A program made the position numbers and the translations under genes. Below are positions 44,372 through 53,847 of a DNA stretch of 64,000 nucleotides, piece after piece (position 1 is the first letter of the stretch; each line of letters opens with the position of its first letter). Below the pieces are notes generated by a model. That model saw only the letters and a program-made list of their open reading frames with translations. It did not search any database and was not told the DNA's origin. Source of the stretch: Enterobacter sp. Ag1 (GTDB lineage Bacteria; Pseudomonadota; Gammaproteobacteria; Enterobacterales; Enterobacteriaceae). The stretch is taken from the NCBI GenBank assembly GCA_000277545.1, contig AKXM01000030.1, positions 19,644-83,643 on the forward strand. The letters run 5' to 3'.

Positions 44372-45289
44372 CTATTTTTCGACTTCACACGTCTCAATCA
44401 CCGGTTTGGCCGGGAACAGGTATTTACCCAGCGTGACCAGCACCACGGCAAAAATAATGATCCCCAGCGCCAGCCATTCAATCGCCGACAGGCTTTCCCC
44501 CGCAAAGGTGGTGCCCAGCAGCACGGCCACAACCGGGTTGACGTAGGCATAGCTGGTCGCCACCGCCGGGGAGACATTTCGAATCAGGTACATATAGGCG
44601 CTGATGGAGATCATCGAGCCAAACAGCGCGAGATAGCCCAGCGCCAGCCAGCCGGAGGTGTCTGGCATCGTTGTCAGCCGTTCGCCGGTGAGCGCCGCAA
44701 GGCTGAGCGCCACAATCCCGGCTGCCAGCATTTCCACCGCGCCCGCCATCATGCCTTCGGGCAGTTCGATGCGCGACCCGTAAACCGATCCAAACGCCCA
44801 GCTCAGGGAACCAATAAGAATTAAAACAGCGCCGAATGGGTTACCGCTGAGATTGCCGCCGCTGTTCAGCAGCACAATACCCGCGAGGCCAATGGCAATG
44901 CCGAGCCACTCCAGCTTGCGCGTTTTAATGCCGAACAGGCGGCTGAAGCAGAGGGTAAACAGCGGCACGGTGGCGACCATGACGGCGGCAATGCCGGAAG
45001 GGACGTGCTGGTGCTCGGCCACCGTGACGCAGCCGTTGCCGATGGCCAACAGAAGCACGCCGATAAGGGCGGCGTTAAGCGTCGGGCGCAGCTTGGGCAG
45101 CTTGTGGCCGCGAAGCAGGAGAATGCCCATCAGCAGCGAACCCGCAAGCATAAAGCGCGTACCGGCGAGGATAAACGGCGGCCAGGTTTTTACCCCGATA
45201 GCCAGCGCCAAATAGGTTGAACCCCAGATGATGTACAACGCAAACAGCGCCGCTATCAGCGGTACTAATTGACCAGAACGAGCTCGCAT
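44372..45289 (-). CDS. yedA: EamA-family transporter YedA
   Basis: 305 aa, ten hydrophobic helices in two EamA repeats, with IWGSTYLALAIGVKTWPPF near the start and SYAYVNPVVAVLLGTTFAGE in the second repeat. Length and sequence match E. coli YedA (306 aa). A drug/metabolite-type exporter of uncertain substrate. Converges on vsr, as in E. coli. Confidence 0.94.
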   Translation of the reverse strand: MRARSGQLVPLIAALFALYIIWGSTYLALAIGVKTWPPFILAGTRFMLAGSLLMGILLLRGHKLPKLRPTLNAALIGVLLLAIGNGCVTVAEHQHVPSGIAAVMVATVPLFTLCFSRLFGIKTRKLEWLGIAIGLAGIVLLNSGGNLSGNPFGAVLILIGSLSWAFGSVYGSRIELPEGMMAGAVEMLAAGIVALSLAALTGERLTTMPDTSGWLALGYLALFGSMISISAYMYLIRNVSPAVATSYAYVNPVVAVLLGTTFAGESLSAIEWLALGIIIFAVVLVTLGKYLFPAKPVIETCEVEK

Positions 45290-45461
45290 AATCCCTCACC
45301 AGACACCAATTTCAGGCCGACAGTTAACGCCAAAAGTGGGCGGATAGCGAGCTTTATACTTGTTGATGTAATGTTAATTTTTATTGACAAGCGCGGCGAT
45401 TTTTCGCGGCGCGCTTTTTGCTTCATACTCTTGGGTATCGACATCAATAAGGACAGATATT

Positions 45462-46376
45462 TTGGCTGGAAGTAGCTTACTCACTTTGCTCGACGACATC
45501 GCCACGCTGCTGGACGACATTTCAGTTATGGGCAAACTCGCGGCAAAAAAAACGGCAGGCGTCCTGGGCGATGACCTCTCGCTGAATGCTCAGCAGGTTT
45601 CTGGCCTGCGCGCGAATCGGGAACTGCCTGTCGTCTGGAGCGTGGCAAAAGGATCGTTTCTAAATAAGCTTATCCTGGTGCCTCTGGCACTGGTTATTAG
45701 CGCCTTCGCGCCCTGGGCAATTACGCCGCTGCTGATGGTGGGCGGAGCGTTTTTATGTTTTGAAGGCGTGGAAAAAGTACTGCACAGCCTGCGGGCGAGA
45801 AAGCGCAAAGAAAGCGCGGAGGAAAAGCAGGCGAGGCTGGAGGCCGTTGCCGCCCAGGACCCGCTGGCCTTTGAAAAAGATAAGGTGAAAGGCGCGGTGC
45901 GCACGGACTTTATTCTTTCGGCGGAAATCGTCGCCATCACGCTTGGCATTGTGGCGGAAGCGCCGCTGCTAAATCAGGTATTAATCCTGGCAGGAATAGC
46001 CATTCTGGTGACTATCGGCGTGTACGGCCTGGTCGGGATGATTGTGAAAATTGACGATCTCGGATACTGGCTGGCGGATAAGCGTGCGGCGCTGGCACAG
46101 GCGGTGGGAAAAGGGCTGCTTATTCTTGCTCCCTGGCTAATGAAAACCCTCACGTTTGTCGGGACGCTGGCGATGTTCCTCGTAGGCGGCGGTATCCTGG
46201 TGCACGGGGTGCCCGTGCTTCATCACGGCATTGAGCAATGGATGGGGCAGTTTGGCGGCGTGGTTGAGCTTGCCGGTCCGACGCTTGCCAACCTGGTGCT
46301 CGGCTTTATTGCGGGCGGTGTTGTGCTGCTGGTGGTGAACGGCATAAATCACCTTCGCGGGAGCGCTTCACACTAA
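45462..46376 (+). CDS. yedI: DUF808 inner-membrane protein YedI
   Basis: 304 aa from a TTG at 45462, giving [18 protein letters not shown], the exact N-terminus of E. coli YedI (305 aa). AAGGA lies eight bases upstream. An in-frame ATG 78 bp earlier has no homology. About six membrane segments follow a soluble N-terminal third. DUF808; function unknown. Divergent from yedA. Confidence 0.92.
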   Translation: MAGSSLLTLLDDIATLLDDISVMGKLAAKKTAGVLGDDLSLNAQQVSGLRANRELPVVWSVAKGSFLNKLILVPLALVISAFAPWAITPLLMVGGAFLCFEGVEKVLHSLRARKRKESAEEKQARLEAVAAQDPLAFEKDKVKGAVRTDFILSAEIVAITLGIVAEAPLLNQVLILAGIAILVTIGVYGLVGMIVKIDDLGYWLADKRAALAQAVGKGLLILAPWLMKTLTFVGTLAMFLVGGGILVHGVPVLHHGIEQWMGQFGGVVELAGPTLANLVLGFIAGGVVLLVVNGINHLRGSASH

Positions 46377-46468
46377 GTTCGAGATGAAAAATAACGCTTT
46401 AGTCAGGAAAAAACGCTGACCATTGACTATACCTTTAGAGGTTTTCACCCCTAACGCCGGAGGCGGCT

Positions 46469-46648
46469 ATGGTTTATGTGGTCAGCGATGAAGTCCGGCG
46501 TAAGAACGGCGGTCCACGCATGATTGTCACGGGTTATTCCAGTGGCATGGTGGAGTGCCGTTGGTACGACGGATACGGCGTAAAGCGCGAGGCGTTTCGT
46601 GAGGATGACCTTGCGCCAGCGGAAACCAGAGAGCATCAGCAGGCATGA
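46469..46648 (+). CDS. yodC: Small protein YodC
   Basis: 59 aa with GGAGG six bases upstream of the ATG. GGPRMIVTGYSSGMVECRWY, then DGYGVKREAF, are identical to E. coli YodC. DUF2158-type small cytosolic protein of unknown role. A good terminator follows at 46669. Confidence 0.95.
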   Translation: MVYVVSDEVRRKNGGPRMIVTGYSSGMVECRWYDGYGVKREAFREDDLAPAETREHQQA

Positions 46649-46668
46649 TGTGTCTGGTTTTTTAACGG

Positions 46669-46692
46669 AACCCGGCTATGCCGGGTTTTTTT
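46669..46692 (+). terminator. Rho-independent terminator after yodC
   Basis: Arms AACCCGGC and GCCGGGTT around TAT, followed by a T tract. Lies 20 bp after the yodC stop. Confidence 0.88.
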
Positions 46693-46834
46693 ATCCTCGA
46701 CTAACGCGCTTTTCGGCAGGCCAGCTTCGACAAAGCGCTGTCGCGGTGGCAAAATCTGTAAAGACTTCATTCTTCCGGGGTTTTCGGAAGGAACTGATAA
46801 CCGCGGCCGGGTCGTCCGCCAGGGAGGATCCCCC

Positions 46835-48502
46835 TTGATCGGTACTACATTTGAGCGGTTTATCAGCCGCTATAAAAGACCGCAGCGGGTGGTAAACCTC
46901 TGTTTTATTGTTGTGTTTCTATGCTCAACGCTGCTGACCTGGCGTGAAGTGGCGGTGCTGGAGTCCGCCTATATTTCTAACCAGCGTAACAGCCTCGATA
47001 ATATTGCCACCGCGCTGGACCGGCAGCTGCAGCACAGCATTGATAGCCTGCTGTTTTACCGCAACACCATGCATTATGCGCTGCAGTCTCCTATTTCCAC
47101 CGATATTTCACGTCAGGCGTTGGCGGATTTTGCCGTCCAGCGAACGCAGCCTTACTGGCAATTAAAGCTGGATCTTAATCGCGGGATGCCGATTAACGGC
47201 GTTTCCGACGAGTTTGTCAGCCACAGCCACGTGCTCGACCGCGATGAGCGCTGGCTTTATCCTGAGCTGGAGGCGGCGCTGGAGTTCAGCTACATCATGC
47301 AGCTTGCCGACGACAAGCGAGACCTGCAAAGGCGCGTGTTCTATGCTTCGCGGGCGGGCTTTTTCCTCTCAAGTACGCCCCCGGAAAACGATCCGGGCCT
47401 TGTGTCACTCTATTATCGGCTCATTGCTCAGCCCTATTTTGGCGCTCAGTCGCCGCAAAATAACCCAGGCCGTGGCCTGCAGTGGACGCATACCTATAAC
47501 CCAGTCAGTCCAAATGGGCAGATTATTACCGCGGCTGTACCGCTGGATCTGAATCAGCGCTGGTATGGCGTGCTGGCGATGGATTTTCCCGTCAGCGGGA
47601 TGCATGCATTCCTTCAGGAACTGTCTCACGATCGCTATGAAGGCACCGTGATGCTGTTTGACAGGCATTTCTCGCTCATTGCCACCGCGGCGAACAGCGC
47701 GCCGCAGGCGCCGGTGTTTAGCGCCAAACAGCAGGCTGAGATTGCCCGCTCCATGGAAAGCGGAGAAGAAGGCGAGCTGCGGATGGACAGCCGTTTCGTG
47801 ACGTGGGCGAAGCTGATGAACTTTGACGGCGTGCTGATTAAAGTGCATACCCTCGGCGAGGGCGTGCAGGGAGAATTTGGTCGAATCAGCATTGTGCTAA
47901 CGCTGCTCTGGCTGCTCTTTACGCTGATGTTGTTCATCTCATGGCGGGTGATTCGGCGGCTGGTGAGCAATATGTTGACGCTGCAGCAAACGCTGAGCTG
48001 GCGCGCAAATTACGATACCCTGACCCGGCTCTACAACCGCGGCGCCTTCTTCGATATTGCTCACGGAATGGCGCTGGACTGCCAGCGCGAGGAAAAACCG
48101 TTCTCTGTGATCCAGATGGACCTCGATTTCTTTAAAGGCATTAACGATCGCTACGGACATCATGCCGGCGACAAGGTGTTGTCTCATGCCGCCGCGCTGC
48201 TTGCTTCCTCCCTTCGGGAAGAGGATGTTGCCGGGCGCGTGGGCGGGGAAGAGTTCTGCGTGCTGCTTCCGGGCACGAAGCTTCCGGAGGCGGCAGCCGT
48301 CGCCGAGCGGATTCGGCACCGCATCAATACCAAAGAGCTGCTTTTGCAGGCCGGACAGACCCTCAAAATCAGCGCCTCGTTTGGCGTGAGCTGCGCCCAT
48401 GAGCGCCACGATTATGATTTTGAGCATTTGCAGTCCATTGCCGACCGGCGGCTGTACAAGGCGAAGCAGAACGGACGCAACCAGGTTTGCACCCAGGACT
48501 GA
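46835..48502 (+). CDS. dgcQ: Diguanylate cyclase DgcQ (YedQ)
   Basis: 555 aa from a TTG with GGGAGG seven bases upstream. An N-terminal membrane helix (VVNLCFIVVFLCSTLLTW), a periplasmic sensory region of about 320 residues, a second helix (LTLLWLLFTLMLFISWRVI), then a GGDEF domain. The active site reads GGEEF, and RxxD five residues before it (REED) is a complete inhibitory I-site. The domain produces cyclic di-GMP and has been linked to cellulose and motility control in E. coli. Collinear with E. coli YedQ (564 aa). Confidence 0.94.
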   Translation: MIGTTFERFISRYKRPQRVVNLCFIVVFLCSTLLTWREVAVLESAYISNQRNSLDNIATALDRQLQHSIDSLLFYRNTMHYALQSPISTDISRQALADFAVQRTQPYWQLKLDLNRGMPINGVSDEFVSHSHVLDRDERWLYPELEAALEFSYIMQLADDKRDLQRRVFYASRAGFFLSSTPPENDPGLVSLYYRLIAQPYFGAQSPQNNPGRGLQWTHTYNPVSPNGQIITAAVPLDLNQRWYGVLAMDFPVSGMHAFLQELSHDRYEGTVMLFDRHFSLIATAANSAPQAPVFSAKQQAEIARSMESGEEGELRMDSRFVTWAKLMNFDGVLIKVHTLGEGVQGEFGRISIVLTLLWLLFTLMLFISWRVIRRLVSNMLTLQQTLSWRANYDTLTRLYNRGAFFDIAHGMALDCQREEKPFSVIQMDLDFFKGINDRYGHHAGDKVLSHAAALLASSLREEDVAGRVGGEEFCVLLPGTKLPEAAAVAERIRHRINTKELLLQAGQTLKISASFGVSCAHERHDYDFEHLQSIADRRLYKAKQNGRNQVCTQD

Positions 48503-48851
48503 TTTCCCGTCGGGCGTGGCCGCTATATCATATAAGCCCTGCTGATGTTTTATTCGGTTACCGAAGGGGCGGCTCGCTAAAGCAAGCGTAATGTTTTTGT
48601 CACGTAGTGGGCGAGGCTGAGGCGCGTTTATTTTTTATTCGCCCCAGTACGGCAGGCGAAATCAGAACGTTCAGTTTAGGATAAATCTTAATTTATTCAG
48701 CGCTCAAATGGCCCTTTGATGCGGGCATCAGGTTTAAAAAAACGATTTAACAAGGCATTGGACTCAAATTGATTGCGTCAATGAGTGCAGTTATAGACAT
48801 TCCTGAAAAGAATATATCCTTGTATTCAATAAAATTTAAGGTAATGTGGTC
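48503..48851. promoter_or_regulatory. Intergenic region carrying the dsrA promoter
   Basis: About 350 bp with no credible gene; E. coli yedP is missing. The last 60 bp (TTGTATTC, TAAGGTAATGT) precede the DsrA start, as in E. coli, where this promoter is active at low temperature. Confidence 0.55.
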
Positions 48852-48938
48852 AACACATCAGATTTCCTGATGTAACGAATTTCAAGTGCTTCTTGCTTCA
48901 GCAAGTTTTCATCCCGGCTCCCCGGCCGGGATGCTTTT
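48852..48938 (+). ncRNA. dsrA: Small regulatory RNA DsrA
   Basis: Begins AACACATCAGATTTCC and continues TGTAACGAATTT, then AAGTGCTTCTTGCTT, CAGCAAGTTTTCATCCCGG, as in E. coli DsrA. The third stem (ATCCCGGC ... GGCCGGGAT) is the terminator. DsrA activates rpoS translation and represses hns via Hfq. The U-rich stretch after AACGAA, the Hfq-contact segment in E. coli, is shorter here (AATTTCAAG rather than AATTTTTTAAG). It converges on yodD. Confidence 0.95.
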
Positions 48939-48939
48939 C

Positions 48940-49173
48940 TTAGCGATTAATTTCATTCACGCTAAAATCCCGAATATCCAGCTCAAAAGCATCCGCCAGC
49001 TCCTTATAGCTATGCCAGTCTCGCCCATCCACGCTCACTCGCTGCGGGTGTTCCTCGCTGCTGGCGTGCCGGATATCGCTTTCGCTAATTTCGTTGATGG
49101 CGGCAAGCAGTGCGTCAACATCCACTTCCGTTGTCTGATGCGCCGCGCTGCCGCTGATTTTCACGCTCTTCAT
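48940..49173 (-). CDS. yodD: Small protein YodD
   Basis: 77 aa from the ATG beginning MKSVKIS; the open frame extends further upstream without homology. EVDVDALLAAINEISESDI and SYKELADAFELDIRDFSV match E. coli YodD. A stress-induced small protein of unknown function. Divergent from dsrB. Confidence 0.92.
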   Translation of the reverse strand: MKSVKISGSAAHQTTEVDVDALLAAINEISESDIRHASSEEHPQRVSVDGRDWHSYKELADAFELDIRDFSVNEINR

Positions 49174-49302
49174 CACTTTACCCTCGCTGACTACCACCCT
49201 TAAGTATAGCCGTTTCAGATAATGCGCCAGGTGGCCCGGAGTAAGGGCGCTCAAGGTGTTTTTGATCTACAATGGCAGGCAATGTCTCTGGAGGAAATAA
49301 CC

Positions 49303-49491
49303 ATGAAAATCAATGATCGGGTGACCGTAAAGACCGATGGCGGCCCGCGGCGTTCGGGGATCGTTCTGGCGGTGGAGCCATTTAACGAAGGAACGATGTA
49401 TCTTGTGTCGCTGGAGGATTATCCGCTGGGGATCTGGTTCTTTAATGAGTCAGGCCACCCGGACGGCATTTTTGTGGAGCGCGAAGAGTAG
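49303..49491 (+). CDS. dsrB: Small protein DsrB
   Basis: 62 aa with GGAGGAAA upstream of the [17 protein letters not shown] and [19 protein letters not shown] are nearly identical to E. coli DsrB. RpoS-dependent small protein in E. coli; function unknown. Syntenic with dsrA and yodD. Confidence 0.96.
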   Translation: MKINDRVTVKTDGGPRRSGIVLAVEPFNEGTMYLVSLEDYPLGIWFFNESGHPDGIFVEREE

Positions 49492-49504
49492 GGTAAAGGA
49501 TGTA

Positions 49505-49541
49505 TGACCCTCACCCCGGCCCTCTCCCTGGAAGGGAGAGG
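49505..49541. repeat. Second copy of GC-rich palindromic repeat
   Basis: CCCTCACCCCGGCCCTCTCCC followed by TGGAAGGGAGAGGG, the same local palindrome as at 34598-34632. Lies between dsrB and lpxO. Confidence 0.75.
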
Positions 49542-49598
49542 GGGAAATCTATCAGGTGAACGCTGGACAGTCTCCTCGCTTTCGGGGAGCGGCAATCT

Positions 49599-50525
49599 TT
49601 ACACCACGCTAGGCACAATAATCGCCGCAAAAATCACCGTAATCACCGAATATTTCATCGCGTAATACACTTTCCGGTTTCTCTTCTTCAGGTTTTGCCC
49701 GCTGTCGCGCAGCGCGTGAACATACTTGAAGATGCGGTTCAGCCCGCCGGTGCGGTCGCTGTCGCTATTTGGCGAGCTGGCGGCTGACATCAGTGTGGTG
49801 CCTACCCAGTGGTTAACGGCCTGCGCCCAGCGCCATTTCATCGGGCGCTCAATATCGCAGAACAGAATAATACGGGTCTGTTCGCTCTTATTTTCCGCCC
49901 AGTGTACGTAGGTTTCATCAAAAATTACCGCTTCGCCATCGCGCCAGCTGTGGCGCTGCCGGTCGACTTCAATAAAGCAGCGGTCGTCGTTGGGCGTGGC
50001 AAGCCCAAGGTGGTAACGCACCGATCCGGCATACGGATCCCGGTGCTTGCCCAGGTAAGAACCTGCAGGGAGTTCGGCGAACATCGCCGCTTTAACAGAC
50101 GGAATTTCGCTGACCAGCTTTGTGGTGATCGGGCAAAGCTCATGCGCAGACGGGTGTGCATCGCTGTACCACTTCAGGTAAAAACGCTTCCAGCCCCGCT
50201 TGAAGAACGTATTAAACCCGGCATCGTTGTGGCTTTCTGCCGCTTTGATGTGGCCCTGCAGGCGCAGCGCTTCCTCTCGAATGATTTCCCAGTTGTCCGT
50301 CAGCTTTTGCAGTTCCGGAAAATCACTGGTCGGGAAATACGGCTGTTCAGGCGGCAGGCGCGAGAAACGCGTCATGAACATATTGACCGGGGCCATAAAG
50401 GTCGAGTGGTCAAAAAGCTGGCGGGAAAACTTCTGTTTTTCGACACCGCGGGAGTGGGCGTAAAAGACGCTGATAATAAAAATGCCAAGAACAATAACGG
50501 CTACCATAGCAACAAATCTCTCCAT
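49599..50525 (-). CDS. lpxO: Fe(II)/2-oxoglutarate lipid A hydroxylase LpxO
   Basis: 308 aa aspartyl/asparaginyl beta-hydroxylase family. N-terminal membrane anchor (AMVAVIVLGIFIISVFY), then the iron site HRDPYAGSVRYHLG with HxD, DDRCFIEVDRQRHSW, and the distal FDETYVHWAENKS His. Same overall length as Salmonella LpxO (302 aa), which adds a 2-hydroxyl group to the 3' acyl chain of lipid A. E. coli K-12 lacks lpxO; here it is inserted between dsrB and rcsA, flanked by a palindromic repeat and a long hairpin. Confidence 0.88.
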   Translation of the reverse strand: MERFVAMVAVIVLGIFIISVFYAHSRGVEKQKFSRQLFDHSTFMAPVNMFMTRFSRLPPEQPYFPTSDFPELQKLTDNWEIIREEALRLQGHIKAAESHNDAGFNTFFKRGWKRFYLKWYSDAHPSAHELCPITTKLVSEIPSVKAAMFAELPAGSYLGKHRDPYAGSVRYHLGLATPNDDRCFIEVDRQRHSWRDGEAVIFDETYVHWAENKSEQTRIILFCDIERPMKWRWAQAVNHWVGTTLMSAASSPNSDSDRTGGLNRIFKYVHALRDSGQNLKKRNRKVYYAMKYSVITVIFAAIIVPSVV

Positions 50526-50616
50526 GTATACTTGTATAGCGTAAGTCTAGTGAGATTTTTCTGCTTTTTTTTGCAAAGGTTGCGGTTTTGTTACAGGAAA
50601 TAGTGTCGTTTAACTT

Positions 50617-50652
50617 GTATTTAATCTCTGACGGGCGTCAGAGATTAAATAC
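50617..50652 (-). terminator. Perfect 16-bp hairpin downstream of rcsA
   Basis: Arms GTATTTAATCTCTGAC and GTCAGAGATTAAATAC (16 bp without mismatch) with a 4-nt GGGC loop, 38 bp beyond the rcsA stop. No clear U-tract, so transcript end or RNA-stability element. It may also act between rcsA and lpxO. Confidence 0.65.
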
Positions 50653-50689
50653 TGCGGCCAAAGTGGCGTAGGGATGCAGAGTAAGTCAG

Positions 50690-51313
50690 CTACCGGAGGT
50701 TAACAAAAATACCGTTGGTGACGTTGTCGGTGAGACGAACTACATGATATATCACCTGCTTGTTATGGGTCTTGATTTTGCGTTTAATATTTCCTTTATG
50801 AGACGAAACGGTTTTTGCCTTGATGTTCATTTGATCAGAGATTTGAATCGTTCCCTGTCCTGACATCCACATTTTTAGCATGCTGGACTCTGTGCGACTA
50901 AGAGAAAGTGTCGGCAAATTAATATGTCCAATACATTGTGCATTTTTTGCTAAGTATTCCGCTAAAATATCGTCTAAAGATTCTGGCTTGATGGATTTCG
51001 AGCTGATCAGCAGATTTTCTCTGACCAGAAGATATTCATCAAAGTGAATATTAGCAATCGCCATAAAGACTAAAAATAGCGTCCCTGGATGTTGATTTAT
51101 GATCTGCTTAATTCTCTGACTGCTTTCCGGGTCATGAATAAAACAGTCTTCATTAATAAACACCACGCTGGGTGCCTGCGACTGGCATGCCTGTGCCAGC
51201 TGTTCTACCGTTTCTACATCTGCAATATGCCGTTTTCTAACCCCGCGGCTGGCTAAGTAGCCGACAAGCCCCAGCCGGGTATAGCTGCATAAGTCCATAA
51301 TAATCGTTGACAT
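50690..51313 (-). CDS. rcsA: Capsule regulator RcsA
   Basis: 207 aa, identical in length to E. coli RcsA and very similar throughout: [37 protein letters not shown], and a LuxR-type C-terminal HTH ([38 protein letters not shown]). RcsA pairs with phosphorylated RcsB to activate capsule (colanic acid) genes and itself, and is degraded by Lon. RcsAB-like boxes lie upstream at 51519 and 51623. Confidence 0.97.
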   Translation of the reverse strand: MSTIIMDLCSYTRLGLVGYLASRGVRKRHIADVETVEQLAQACQSQAPSVVFINEDCFIHDPESSQRIKQIINQHPGTLFLVFMAIANIHFDEYLLVRENLLISSKSIKPESLDDILAEYLAKNAQCIGHINLPTLSLSRTESSMLKMWMSGQGTIQISDQMNIKAKTVSSHKGNIKRKIKTHNKQVIYHVVRLTDNVTNGIFVNLR

Positions 51314-51518
51314 AGCAAACCCTCACTAAGCGCGTTATACCCGTAATAATCAGGAGCGCAGATTGAAAGCTGTACTGGTTTTGTACCGCGAGTGACAATG
51401 TCAGTCCCAGGGCAAAGCCAATCCGCCGCATTTTCCGCAGTTCTAATTATTTATGGGTAACCATTATTAATAATTTAAAAGGCGAAATCACTATCCCGGA
51501 AAGTTGCCTATAATTTGC

Positions 51519-51532
51519 CAGGAATGTTCTTA
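51519..51532 (-). promoter_or_regulatory. RcsAB-box-like site
   Basis: CAGGAATGTTCTTA matches 12 of 14 positions of the reverse complement of the RcsAB box (TAAGAATATTCCTA). It lies 206 bp upstream of rcsA and could mediate autoactivation. Confidence 0.45.
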
Positions 51533-51622
51533 AAGTAAAGTGAATGTTGTGTATTGTGAGCAAGGTAAAAACTTATATTCCGCGCCAGATATATCTTGGC
51601 GGATGTTATTAACATATTTTTT

Positions 51623-51636
51623 TAGGAATATCCTCA
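51623..51636 (-). promoter_or_regulatory. Second RcsAB-box-like site
   Basis: TAGGAATATCCTCA also matches 12 of 14 positions of the RcsAB consensus read in reverse. It lies about 30 bp past the fliR stop, over 300 bp before rcsA. Confidence 0.4.
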
Positions 51637-51662
51637 GAGAGGCAGTATGAAAATCAGGGTTA

Positions 51663-52448
51663 TTAATTTGCGGGGATTTCACTGACAATATCCGCGAGCA
51701 GATCAAAAATCTCGCCGAATAAATGTTCGGTAAAGGGGGCAATAAGCGGCATCATTACCATAAAAATAAGCATGCCGATAGATAAGGTGACGGGGAAACC
51801 GATAACAAATACCGATAGCTGGGGAGCCATACGGTTTAACAGTCCCAGGGCGATGTTAAGCGTTAGTAACAAAGTGATTAACGGCAGGGCCAGCATCAGG
51901 CCATTGAGAAAGATCAGACCGCCCGCTCGGGTCAGCGCCATAAACGCGTTGCTGTTGATCGGTTCGCCACCGATGGGCAGGGTATGAAAAGTATCGACCA
52001 GCATCGAAATCAGCCATAAATGGCCGTTAAAGGTCAGGAACAGCAGCATCGCCAGAATATCAAGAAAGCGGGCCAGAACCGGCATATTGAGGCGACTGCC
52101 CGGATCGAAGAAGGTGGCGAAAGAGAGCCCCATTTGCAGGCCTACAAGTTCCCCGGCGGTACGCACGGCAGCAAAAGCGAACTGCATCGTAAAACCCAGC
52201 GCCACACCGATAAGAATTTGTTGTATTGCCAGCCAGAAACCCGCGGCAGAAAAGATCGTCACCCCTGTTGCGGGCAGGGAAGGCGCGATGATAAAGGTGA
52301 TCATCAGCCCGAGCCCAAGCTTAACCCGCTTGGGGATCGATCGCTCGCTCAGGATGGGGGCGGTCATGATCAGCGCCAGCACGCGCAGCAGCGGCCAGAA
52401 ATAGAGGCTTAGCCAGTTTAGCCACTGGGTGCTGTCAACGTGGATCAT
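51663..52448 (-). CDS. fliR: Flagellar export gate protein FliR
   Basis: 261 aa inner-membrane component of the flagellar type III export gate, with six hydrophobic segments ([20 protein letters not shown] at the start, [16 protein letters not shown] in the middle). The start overlaps fliQ by four bases. Last gene of fliLMNOPQR, next to rcsA as in E. coli. Confidence 0.95.
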   Translation of the reverse strand: MIHVDSTQWLNWLSLYFWPLLRVLALIMTAPILSERSIPKRVKLGLGLMITFIIAPSLPATGVTIFSAAGFWLAIQQILIGVALGFTMQFAFAAVRTAGELVGLQMGLSFATFFDPGSRLNMPVLARFLDILAMLLFLTFNGHLWLISMLVDTFHTLPIGGEPINSNAFMALTRAGGLIFLNGLMLALPLITLLLTLNIALGLLNRMAPQLSVFVIGFPVTLSIGMLIFMVMMPLIAPFTEHLFGEIFDLLADIVSEIPAN

Positions 52449-52714
52449 CCAATGGTGTTCGGCAGATTGGTCAGCAGGGAACGCATGTAATCCAGCAGCA
52501 GGTTAAGCATCCACGGACCGGCAATGACGATGGTCACGAACACGGCCAGAATTTTTGGAATAAACGACAGCGTCATTTCGTTGATCTGCGTGGCCGCCTG
52601 CAGCAGGCTGATAACCAGGCCGCTTATCAGCGCAACCAGCAGCAGCGGGGCCGCAAGGGCAAGGGCCACCTTCATCGCTTCGGTGCCCATCATCATGACC
52701 GATTCTGGCGTCAT
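52445..52714 (-). CDS. fliQ: Flagellar export gate protein FliQ
   Basis: 89 aa, two hydrophobic helices ([20 protein letters not shown] and [19 protein letters not shown]) with the [13 protein letters not shown] linker. Full FliQ length. Helps build the export gate with FliP and FliR; overlaps fliR. Confidence 0.95.
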   Translation of the reverse strand: MTPESVMMMGTEAMKVALALAAPLLLVALISGLVISLLQAATQINEMTLSFIPKILAVFVTIVIAGPWMLNLLLDYMRSLLTNLPNTIG

Positions 52715-52726
52715 TTTCTTTCTCCG

Positions 52727-53470
52727 CTAGCTGTAAAAACTTTGCGCCAAGGAACCCACCAACAGCTGCCAGCCGTCGACCAGCACGAAAAGCATCAGCT
52801 TAAAGGGCAGGGCAATTGTCGCGGGGGGAACCATCATCATCCCGAGCGCCATCAGGACGCTGGCGATCACGAGGTCGATAATCAGGAACGGGATAAATAC
52901 GGTAAAACCAATCTGGAACGCGGTTTTCAGCTCGCTGGTGACATAGGCAGGCAGCAGAATACGCATCGGCACGGCTTCCGGTCCCTGCAGCGGCTGAGTG
53001 TTCGCCAGACGTGCAAACAGCGCCAGATCGGCTTCACGGGTCTGGCGCAGCATAAATTCGCGCAGCGGCTGAGCGCCTTTATCCATCGCCACTTCCATCG
53101 AGATCTTGTCTTCGCTGAAGGGCTGGTAGGCGTCGGTATAAATTTTGTCGAACACCGGCGACATAATAAAAAAGGTCAAAAACAGCGCCAGGCCAACCAG
53201 CACCTGGTTAGGCGGGGCGGACGGTGTGCCCAGGGCGTTACGCAGCAGGCCAAAAACGATGATGATGCGCGTAAAGCTGGTCATCATCAGCAAAATGGCC
53301 GGCAGGAAGGTCAGGGAGGTAATAAAGACCAGCGTCTGCACCGGCAAGGACCAGCTCTGCCCGCCGTTGGCGAGGGGCTGGCTTATCAGGCCCGGTAATT
53401 GTGCGAAGGCGGCCGCAGGGAGAAGCAAAAATAGGCCCGGTAACGAGAGCGTCAGCAAACGTTTCATCAA
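52727..53470 (-). CDS. fliP: Flagellar export gate protein FliP
   Basis: 247 aa with a cleavable signal peptide ([19 protein letters not shown]), as FliP has. [21 protein letters not shown] and [20 protein letters not shown] are FliP signatures. Forms the core of the FliPQR gate. Overlaps fliO by four bases. Confidence 0.96.
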   Translation of the reverse strand: MMKRLLTLSLPGLFLLLPAAAFAQLPGLISQPLANGGQSWSLPVQTLVFITSLTFLPAILLMMTSFTRIIIVFGLLRNALGTPSAPPNQVLVGLALFLTFFIMSPVFDKIYTDAYQPFSEDKISMEVAMDKGAQPLREFMLRQTREADLALFARLANTQPLQGPEAVPMRILLPAYVTSELKTAFQIGFTVFIPFLIIDLVIASVLMALGMMMVPPATIALPFKLMLFVLVDGWQLLVGSLAQSFYS

Positions 53471-53847
53471 TCTTTCCCGTTACGTTTAAGCAGGTTCTTC
53501 ATCAGTTTCTGGAAATCGGCAGGCGCGGGGGCTTTTTCAACCATATCCGCGACCGGCGCAGGAGGCAGCGTGTGCAGGTGAGTGATTTGGCTGGCGGTGA
53601 CGCCGAGGACCAGACGAGCGTCTTCGACGTCCACCACCACAACGCGCTCGCGCGGGCCTACGCTCACGCTGGCGCTAATGTTCAGCGACTTCTTTACGCC
53701 GACGCCCGCCCCGTGAAAACCAAAGCGCTTTGCCAGCCATGCGGCCACCAGAATAAAAATAACAATGCCGGCCAACGCCCCGCTGACCTGAACAAGCGGC
53801 GAGCTGGCGTTGACGCTGGGCTGAGTGACGGTGGCCTGGGTTGTCAT
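53467..53847 (-). CDS. fliO: Flagellar protein FliO
   Basis: 126 aa, single N-terminal helix ([20 protein letters not shown]) and a cytoplasmic domain containing [20 protein letters not shown]. Assists assembly of FliP. The start lies directly against the fliN stop. Confidence 0.93.
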   Translation of the reverse strand: MTTQATVTQPSVNASSPLVQVSGALAGIVIFILVAAWLAKRFGFHGAGVGVKKSLNISASVSVGPRERVVVVDVEDARLVLGVTASQITHLHTLPPAPVADMVEKAPAPADFQKLMKNLLKRNGKD

